A stretch of 64,000 nucleotides of DNA from Datura wrightii. Lineage: Eukaryota; Streptophyta; Magnoliopsida; Solanales; Solanaceae. The notes under the pieces were generated by a model. That model was not told the DNA's origin. It ran no database searches and was given only the letters and a program-made list of their open reading frames with translations. Position numbers and translations under genes: made by a program. Where the stretch lies: assembly GCA_035772735.1 (NCBI GenBank), contig JASDFA010000006.1, positions 66,852,001-66,916,000 of the forward strand. Reading direction: 5' to 3'. Positions 56,484-64,000 of this stretch are shown here, piece after piece; within the stretch, counting starts at the first letter, position 1, and each line of letters begins with the position of its first letter.

Positions 56484-56496
56484 AGCTCTGATACCA
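56484..56496 (-). other. Primer-binding site of element B
   Basis: Minus strand TGGTATCAGAGCT, an exact initiator tRNA-Met site, four bases from the 5' LTR. Confidence 0.92.
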
Positions 56497-56500
56497 AGTT

Positions 56501-58888
56501 TGTCACGACCCAAACGGAGGCCCGGATCATAGACCGGGACAAGGGACCCCGAGGGACCCCAAGTCGACCCATGGCTCATGCACACAACTAATCTCATTCA
56601 AATAAGCGGAAAGATAATCAATAAAACATAGCAAAAACGTAACATAGCATAACCTCATGGAATACAGAACGTATACAAGAGCTGAGTACTACATACTAGT
56701 CTAAAAGCCTCTACTATATCTGATGGGTTGATGGGACAACATCCCCAACTAACCCGAACAATACTGAAACTCAAGATAAAATAAAAGTCTGTCAACAGCC
56801 CTCAGAACATGAGGAATCACCAATGAGCTGATAGTGCAAGAAGAGATGGACTAGGGGTGAGGAGGAGCTTGAGATCCGGACCCTGTATCATAAGACGATG
56901 CAACATAGAAAGTATGCGGTCAGTACGTGGAATGTACCGAGTATGCAAGGTAAGTAAAATCTCTATAATCAGTAAAAACATTCGAACATATTATTTCATA
57001 ACATAAGTTTTTAGAAAACTTAGAGGGCTCACATGCATTCTTTCAGAATCATAATCCCTTCATGATGTGACAATGCATAACTTTATAATATCACTAATTC
57101 GAATGACTCAAAGCTGAGATGCAACATTTATAAAAAAGCTGAACATCGAGTCAAACCTTACTTTTAGAACATGCATGCGTACATAGTGATCAGGAGTAAT
57201 GAATATGAAAATCTGAATCATGTGGACAATGGGAGACTCTATACTTAACCGATATACCACGATAGAGCTTACATGGTCCTGACTGTTACACTCAAGTGGG
57301 AAGAGCCGTCCAAAACCTTGCAAGGGCTACGGACGCTACCATGATATCAAAAGTTGAAGGGCCAATCCGGCCAAGAATAGCTCACAAAGGAGGTCCCAAT
57401 AATATAATAGTATCAACCTACATTGGCGCATAGTTTTGGGGTATAGGTTGATTGACCCTTAACCCACTCGATGCTAGACTCTTCTCCCAATTCATGCAGT
57501 GCTCTACATAGTATATAATGAAGCTCAACATCATCAATTGACGAAGATCAATATGAAATCATGCATAACTAAACATCGTATGAAACGAAGATCAATATTG
57601 TCTATTGATAAAGCTCATAATAATATCATGCATAGACTCAATATCATATGTAAATGAAGCTTAACATTGTCCATCGACAAAGCTTATAGTGACACACATC
57701 CCAATTATGATTTCATGCATATAGGAGGCTTTACTTCGAAACATACCACAAGTTAGAATTTATAATAAGAGATTAGGAAAAATTCACTTCAAACCATGTG
57801 GTAAGCTTATGTCGGGGAAGATCATTACTTTAAAACATAATGTGGGCATCACCCAAAGCTCTATCATACCTGGATTCATTCAATTCACTTTGAAAGAATC
57901 AATACAATAATGGGTAGGGTTAGAAACATGCTTTCATTATTTACTTCATCATCATCACACACGTAACACAATCACCTCTTCTATGAACTATTCACCCATG
58001 GGCGTTTTAGATTCAAATTTTTATAAAAACAATTTTTATAAGAGAAAAGAAGTTAGAATCCGCCCAAGATTTGTAAATCATCAATATCAACTCAATCTAA
58101 TCATACCCATGAATGGAGATATAAGAATCATGCAATTGATCAAAATGCCATACTTGACCATTTATAATTTTAACACAATTTGATAGGAATTGGGCATGGG
58201 TGTGGAAGGGAGACACCTATTGAAACCCTACATACCTGAAAATGAGGAATTCTATCACCCTTCAATTTCCCAAGATCATATTCCAAAGTAAACCTTGAAT
58301 TTTGGCCTTAAATCACCTCCTTCAAGCTTTCAAGCTTGCATGCATGGGGAGTATGCACTTAGAATAGGTCTTCCCCTACTAAAACCCTTCAAAATGAGCC
58401 CTAAACGTTGTAGTATAGAGCGTTAGGACTTAGAAATGATAGAAATGCCCTTACTAAAATTGCAAAAAAACCTGCATTAGACGATCCCACGATTGAACCA
58501 ACGGACCATGGGAAGATACCACGACCCGTGGTATACGCCCGTGGTCTAGACTGGAAAACTTCTAGGTTTCTTATTTGCACCCATGGCTCGATAGGACGAG
58601 TCATCCTTCAAAACAACGGATTGTGGTTTCAAACCATCTTAGCCAGTGCCCAGGTCAACTTCCTTCCAACGACCACTAACAACGACCCGTTCCTTCTCAC
58701 AACGGGTCGTTGTGACGCCAGTGGTCCACCCTATCACCAGGCTTGGCTTCACCCCACAACAACATACAACGACTCATGGTTTGCTTCCACGAGTCGTTCT
58801 GTGGCTCGTCCAGCAACATTTTCCCAAATTTCCTCATTTTTAATTTGAACTTCCCTAGTTTATTCCTAAGCGCTTCTGGGGTATTACA
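56501..58888 (-). repeat. 5' LTR of element B, 2388 bp
   Basis: TGTCACGACC at 56501 to GGGTATTACA at 58888. It retains a block (about 57380-57705) that the 3' LTR lacks, itself made of diverged repeats ending in AAATCATGCATA-like strings. U3 palindromes lie at 58470-58810. Confidence 0.92.
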
Positions 58889-58893
58889 TTTAC

Positions 58894-59615
58894 TATGTTT
58901 TGAGAATAAATTACGTGTGTTTGCATATGATTATGTTATATATTTGTGAAATTAGCTAACGAATTGATTAGATATTTTTAGGGCTAAAAGTGATGGATTT
59001 GGGTATTTTCGATACGTTCAGAATGAAGTTGAAGAAGAAGGAAGGCACTATGTAAGAATTGAAGATAGAAAAAAATATATATGGTGCAATGCCACGCCTG
59101 CACGACAAGCCGCACTAGGAAGCATTAGCGCTATGGGCCATGCGACGCATTGCCTACCCAGGCGCTAGAGGCTGCATGAGGCGCCAGCATTCCTTGGCGA
59201 TGGCAGGCGCAAGGCGCCAGACTCCCCGCGTGATGGGGCGTGCGCAACATCCTTGTCCCTACGCATTGTCAGGGGCGAGGCACTGCCTTCTCATCGCAAT
59301 GGCACACACGATACGACGCTGGACGCGGCATTGGTAGGAGGCGACATGGCAAAGGTTTCCAACGGCCAAAAATTGGATCTCCCACTTCAATTAGGAAAAG
59401 GAACTTTAAATCCCAAGTCAAATTCATTAAGGAACAAGCAAAGCATAAATCTACTACTATAAATACCCCTTTATTTTCATGTAATAACCAAGCTTTTTAG
59501 AGGATGTCTTCAAGTATCCAAGTCTTCAAGTAGGATATTCTTAGAGAAGGTTTTTAAGTCTTGGAGTTTTTCTTATAAATTTAAGAAGACATATTTTGAG
59601 ACGAATGTAAAGTTG
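58894..59615 (+). other. Unidentified segment U, right piece
   Basis: AT-rich start, then a GC-rich stretch 59090-59345 dense in GGCGC, GCGCC and CGCATTG motifs in both orientations. A TATA-like CTATAAATACCCC follows at 59457-59469 and then a pyrimidine-poor leader. The order (palindromes, TATA box) is that of an LTR U3 region on the + strand, but no terminal repeats are visible and element E cuts it off. Open frames at 59140-59500 overlap in three frames and look like chance. Confidence 0.45.
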
Positions 59616-62199
59616 TGTTATACCTCATAGGATTCCCGGCACCTAGATGACCTATTCGCACGTTGGTTAAGCATATTTGAAGGCCATACGTGCTAAAGAA
59701 AAGCCCGGGAGAAGATCGGATGAGAAACCTGTCGAACCATCGCGGAAGGAGCTGAGGCAGAGCCCCTCCGCGATGGCAGCGTGTCACGGAGGTGAGGCCT
59801 CCGTGTTGGCTCCGTGACATGTTGGCCTTGTCCAGGCCCAAGTATATAAAGCCCCACTTCGGTTTTAAATCATTAAACACTTATAATTTCCAGTGAAACA
59901 GAGAGGGATCAGTAGAGAAGAGATAAGAACGAGGGGGGTAATATAATTTTCATCCAATTACGCTGCTAAACATTGTCCAAACTCAAATTAACCTCAGATA
60001 CCGAGGTATTTAGCAGCAGAGAGCATTCCTACGGATTTAGTTTCGTGAAATACGACCGACGAATCATCGAGCTACCGAGCTAAGGTAAGTAGAATTGCTC
60101 CAAACTAGTGTCTATGTGTTCCTAGCTGAGAAGTGAATAGTTCTCCCTTCTGGACCTCTGAAAAATAATGAGTTTTCGACCGTCTTTCGATAAGACTAAG
60201 TTTAGGCTATAAACTATATTGAAAGTGATGTTGCTCTTTAAAATAAAGCTGTGTTCAGTATTAATTGACATATTTATGAATGCAGTTGGGAGAAAATAGT
60301 TGAAGTACCGGCTGAGCCTCGTCCGACAGACGGATAGTTTGAGGATAAGGTATGTAAAGCTAGTTTCCTCGGCAAGTTAAGTAATCTCGGTACAGTACAG
60401 TAATTTAAAGGCCAGTAGAATGTTCAGAAGTCATGTGTTATGTTTATTACGAATGTTGGTTCGATATTAGAAGCATCATGTTGTATTTAGCGCGAAACTT
60501 GTTAGCACGATATAGATCCTAATATAAGTGTTAGAAACTGCACAGCATGCTCAGTATGTGATGTGACATAGAATGTTAGGATATCATTGCATTCAGTTGA
60601 AACCCAGTAAAGCAATGTAATGTCTGTAAGACATCTCAGAAGTAGAATGATAAGTTAAAATGAAGTCTAGAAAGCATGTTAGGAATAGTAAATCATGTCA
60701 CTATAGAAACTCAGCATACAACATGGTTTTCAGCAGAAAAACTATATCTTGTCCAGCATTAGACTCAGTACAGTATGGTAGAAGATTATATTTATATAGA
60801 TATACTATTATCAGTCTCAGCATATATTAAGTACGTACATATTACTAGTACTGGTTCAGCATACTGTATGTACAAATACTTTATCATTATTAGCTTCAGT
60901 ATGTGGGATATGCAGATAGTATTACCAGTTGAGACCGTTGAATTGTTTTGGGGTTGGATTACCTAGCATCCATGAACTCCCCAAGTTTAATAGCTGTATC
61001 GACTCGTCCGCCAGAGGACGAGGATACATTGCTCTATGGAGTGGCATGCCGTCCCACAATGGACGAAGATGGGATGCCAGTTTTCCCCATATTGTGCCTT
61101 GATCGGCCCTTACACACCCCTGTCGAGCGGATACGCCCGGGTGTTTATTCAGGAGTCCTCCGGACTCAGATGCAGTTATAGTCAGGGGCTCAGCGAGCCC
61201 AAGTGCATACCCAGGGGACCAGCGGGATGCTTATAGTTATTATAGGAGATGGGATGACCGAGGTAGGGGTATAGATTCTGTGCTGGTTGTACCTCCCGGC
61301 TTATGGGGGCCGGGTAAGGTTTGTGTGTGCTATGTTATGTTATGATATGTTATGTCGTGTTACAGTAGATACAGTAGATCGACAGTAGAACGATAAATCC
61401 TCAGGTATGACTCCTACTCCTTCCAGTATAATTAAAGGAAGGTATGATTTACATTATCAGACAGTTAATCCATTCCTTTCTACTTCAGTTTCATCAGTTG
61501 TATTGTTATTTTAAGATATTTCTTTCAGTTATTGCTTTACATACTCAGTACCAGCGGTACTGATGCCCGGTGGGGTGTTGCATTACTTGCCTGCAGGTAC
61601 TCATAGACGAGCAAGCGATCCCTCGTGATTCCTGTCAGCGATCGAGTATTCAGCTCCTGTCATCCGGAGACTGAATCCCAGAGGTGTATTTCTCTTTCTT
61701 TTGTTGTATAGTACGGGTAGGTCGGGGCCCTGTCCCGATCATTTCTATTGTTATTCCTAGAGGCTTGCAGTCTATATATATTTCCCTGTGGTCAGATGAG
61801 CCGGTCGTGTGAGGCCGTGCGTTTTGTTTAGCTGTTTAGCATTGTTGATTATGTTGGTCGTGTGGGGCCATAGTCTGATAGTAGTGATGACCTTGCCGGT
61901 CACGTCGTTATTCAATATTTTATTGTTGAGATACAGATAACTAGACAGCATAGTGGCCTTGTCGGCCCGCATAGGTTTTCTTATAGTTGCTTGTTTCTGG
62001 TTAGCTGTTATTACAGGTACAGGAGGCTATAGGCCAATGGGCCGGGGGCTGTGTTTACAGCCGTTATATAGCCCTTTGTTTCCAGAAATGTGAGTTAGAG
62101 CCAGCCAGGCACCAGATGTGCCCAGGCTCGGCAGTCTAGTAGTTCAGGTCCTAGTAGGGCACCAGGTGCCAGTCATACCCCCCAAGGCGGGGTGTGACA
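59616..62199 (+). repeat. 5' LTR of element E, 2584 bp
   Basis: Begins TGTTATACC at 59616 and ends GGGTGTGACA at 62199, directly before a primer site. U3 is short: palindromes 59735-59818 (CCATCGCGG, GTGTCACGGAGG, CCTCCGTG), then TATATAAAG at 59843-59851. The rest is R/U5, with several GT-rich and pyrimidine tracts and no coding frame. The 5-bp flank before it is AGTTG (59611-59615). Confidence 0.82.
59843..59851 (+). promoter_or_regulatory. TATA box of the element E LTR
   Basis: TATATAAAG, followed by GCCCCACTTC; about 230 nt from the LTR start. Confidence 0.7.
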
Positions 62200-62203
62200 A
62201 ACT

Positions 62204-62215
62204 TGGTATTAGAGC
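62204..62215 (+). other. Primer-binding site of element E
   Basis: TGGTATTAGAGC, one change from the initiator tRNA-Met site, four bases after the LTR. Confidence 0.82.
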
Positions 62216-64000
62216 AGGTCGTATCCCAGGGAGTCTGCAAGCCGTGCTAAGTAGAGTCTTGTCTATGGATGTGTTGTGCACCACATACTATAGGCAGGAG
62301 GCTGCGAGGCATGATAGGATGGTTACCCTTCCTTCTCAGTCAGTCGTGCTTTAGAGCGGTACAGTATATGGTTGAGTCCCTAAAAACTTACTGTATTCTT
62401 TGATTACAGATACAAAGGCAGATCAGCATTACCCTATCACAGGCAGAAGATCAGAGATAGCAACAGAAGAGAGCATCAGCCAGTTACATGATAACTACAG
62501 CAGTAGGAGGAGGTATCAGAGACCTCCCAGCGTGAACCTTTATTGGCACTATTCCCAGTATACGTTGATAACGTCCGAATAGGAAGTCAGAAGTATAATG
62601 TACAATCGCGTTGATTTATTTATTAGCTGTATAAGATCTGACTAAGATTACAGACAAGGTTAGACTACCAAGTAAGTATAAGAAAGAGAGGGAAATGCAG
62701 GAATCCCAAATACATCTTTTTGGATATGGTACAATTAAATGCTTTTACTTGTTGCAATAAGAAAAGGGCTATTCCCACCTCTTGATTTTGATGCCAGTAT
62801 AGTAAAGGGGCATAAGACTTGAGATGGGGTTGCCAAATCAAGCAGTAAGTAAAGATGGGTTGATTGATCCTAGTAAGTATTAGAAAGTATAAAGAGCCCC
62901 TATGATTACATAAGTTGTGCAGACCCTTATGATAATAAGCCAGTAAGAGAAAGTAAGACCGTTAGCTTACTCGAAGCAGGGGTAAAAGACCTGTTAGTGA
63001 TGAATGTCGGGTAATAGTCAAGTTCGAGTCAGAAGAAGGCCAAGTCCGCCACATATGCTAACAGATAGCAAGACATACCTGTAAGATTGTGGTTATGATC
63101 CAGTTGTGATATCGAAAGGGTGAGAGGTCATGTGAATCAGATAGGTCTGACTGCAAGTCAGGGGAAGTATGAACTGATACAGGACCAACAATCTTGTTAA
63201 CAATGAAGAGCAGGTACCTTGAACCCCAGAGTTCAGCTTAAGTAAGAAGAGGGAAAGAAGCAGGAATGTTAGATCTTATGGGAAAATTAGAATTACCCCC
63301 GGATTGATAAAATATCATATTAAGGATTAAGCCTCGGGCTGACAGTAAGAATGCGGTTCAGAATACCGCAGTATGTCCGCTATGGAGAAGTTAAGAAGTT
63401 ACCGATACAGCAATTCTAATCTAGTGTGGCCTAGAGATAAGGCCCAGCAGACAGTCATAGGCTCTCAATATATGCCTAGTAAGGCCACAAGATTCGAACG
63501 TTGACCCCACATCGCAAGAGTGGCGGAATTACAAGCAGCAGACAATAATTAAAGTGTTTATGCTTGTTACTTTCAGAATGGGGTGACAATACAATGAAAT
63601 GATAAGTCAGGGCAGGAGATATTATTAGGCTGTAGAAGCGGTGTATCATGTACGGTATGAGACTCAGCAGAGCATGTCAGAGATTATGTATTACCGCAGA
63701 ATTCAGTATTATTGTACATAGCTATTGATATATATATATATATTCAGATAATAGATATGCTGTGAGTAGCTACCTATAAGGGGTACAATCACAGATGCTG
63801 ATTAGTAATAGAAAGCATGTACAAATTGCATTGCAGGACCCCCCCCCCCTTTTCCAAAAAAAAAGGGAGAAGAAAGAAAGAAAAGGAGAGAAGAAATGAG
63901 GAAGGGAAAGGAGAAGAGAAAGGGCAGATTAAGTGTGAATTACATATGAAGTCATAGAAACTATCTCAGTTCTTAGTTATTAGGTTAATAGACTTATGTG
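62216..64000 (+). mobile_element. Internal region of element E, no recognisable gag
   Basis: About 1.8 kb after the primer site, where gag should start within a few hundred bases. I find no gag motif, no zinc knuckle and no frame above about 80 codons on the sense strand. The text is rich in GTAAGT-, AGAAG- and CAGAG-like strings. At 63840-63854 is a C13 run followed by a purine-only tract of about 65 bases (63857-63928, few interruptions). It is either a non-autonomous (LARD-like) relative or an element with a very long leader. The right end lies outside the window. Confidence 0.6.

Larger units (their letters stand above)
49369..58888 (-). mobile_element. Element B: complete Tekay-like chromovirus
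   Basis: Minus-strand element with both LTRs (5' 56501-58888; 3' 49369-51427) and TTTAC on both sides (49364-49368, 58889-58893). In sense: iMet primer site, gag from 56289, protease, RT, RNase H, integrase, chromodomain, purine tract. It is structurally complete, but gag and pol have many stops and frameshifts. The 5' LTR is 329 bp longer than the 3' one. Confidence 0.93.

Noticed and set aside
59140..59500. Overlapping frames in the GC-rich part of U
   Set aside because: Three frames are open together because the GC-rich motifs lack stops. No domain and no consistent start.

Overview
The window looks like nuclear DNA of a flowering plant. It is almost wholly nested LTR retrotransposons of two Ty3/gypsy kinds. 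One kind has a tRNA-iMet-type primer site and an integrase ending in a chromodomain (Tekay/Del-like). The other has a tRNA-Asp-type primer site, a D-L-G-A protease and a second, env-position ORF (Athila-like). A Solanaceae source is my guess from the style of the elements and of the Ulp1-like gene. I see no rRNA, tRNA, CRISPR or bacterial operon, and no convincing intact host gene.

Layout. 1-792: end of a long LTR on the + strand. 793-2409: AT-rich non-coding DNA with a degenerate tandem repeat. 2410-6791 (-): remains of a multi-exon Ulp1/C48 protease-like gene, with a non-autonomous hAT-type element (2463-3320, 8-bp target duplication) in its last exon. 6792-25891 (-): Tekay-like element C, whose reverse transcriptase is split by Athila-like element A (11936-21924, 5-bp duplication GATAC). 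25892-44319 (+): Tekay-like element F, inserted in the 5' LTR of C and split inside its protease by Athila-like element H (29662-42672, -). 44320-45508 (+): LTR fragment G. 45509-49312 (-): 3' part of Tekay-like element D. 49313-59615: unidentified DNA U, split by complete Tekay-like element B (49369-58888, -, duplication TTTAC). 59616-64000 (+): element E, one 2.6-kb LTR, a primer site and 1.8 kb with no recognisable gag.

Only element A has long open reading frames: a 790-aa gag-protease and a 406-aa ORF2. It has no reverse transcriptase or integrase, so it would need them in trans. H is complementary: it has reverse transcriptase, RNase H and integrase (all broken), but its protease appears to be deleted. 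The gag and pol of B, C, D and F are riddled with stops and frameshifts.

The observations I rate highest are these. (1) A hairpin with fixed loop TTGCCT (+ strand) and covarying 6-bp stems lies just behind the ORF1 stop in A and, twice in tandem, in H. (2) A 48-bp palindrome from the U3 region of A is repeated, 47/48 identical, upstream of its ORF2. A TATA-like box and consensus splice sites follow it, which suggests a separate ORF2 promoter. (3) GC-rich short-palindrome clusters sit near the 5' end of the LTR in every family here, across the Tekay/Athila divide.
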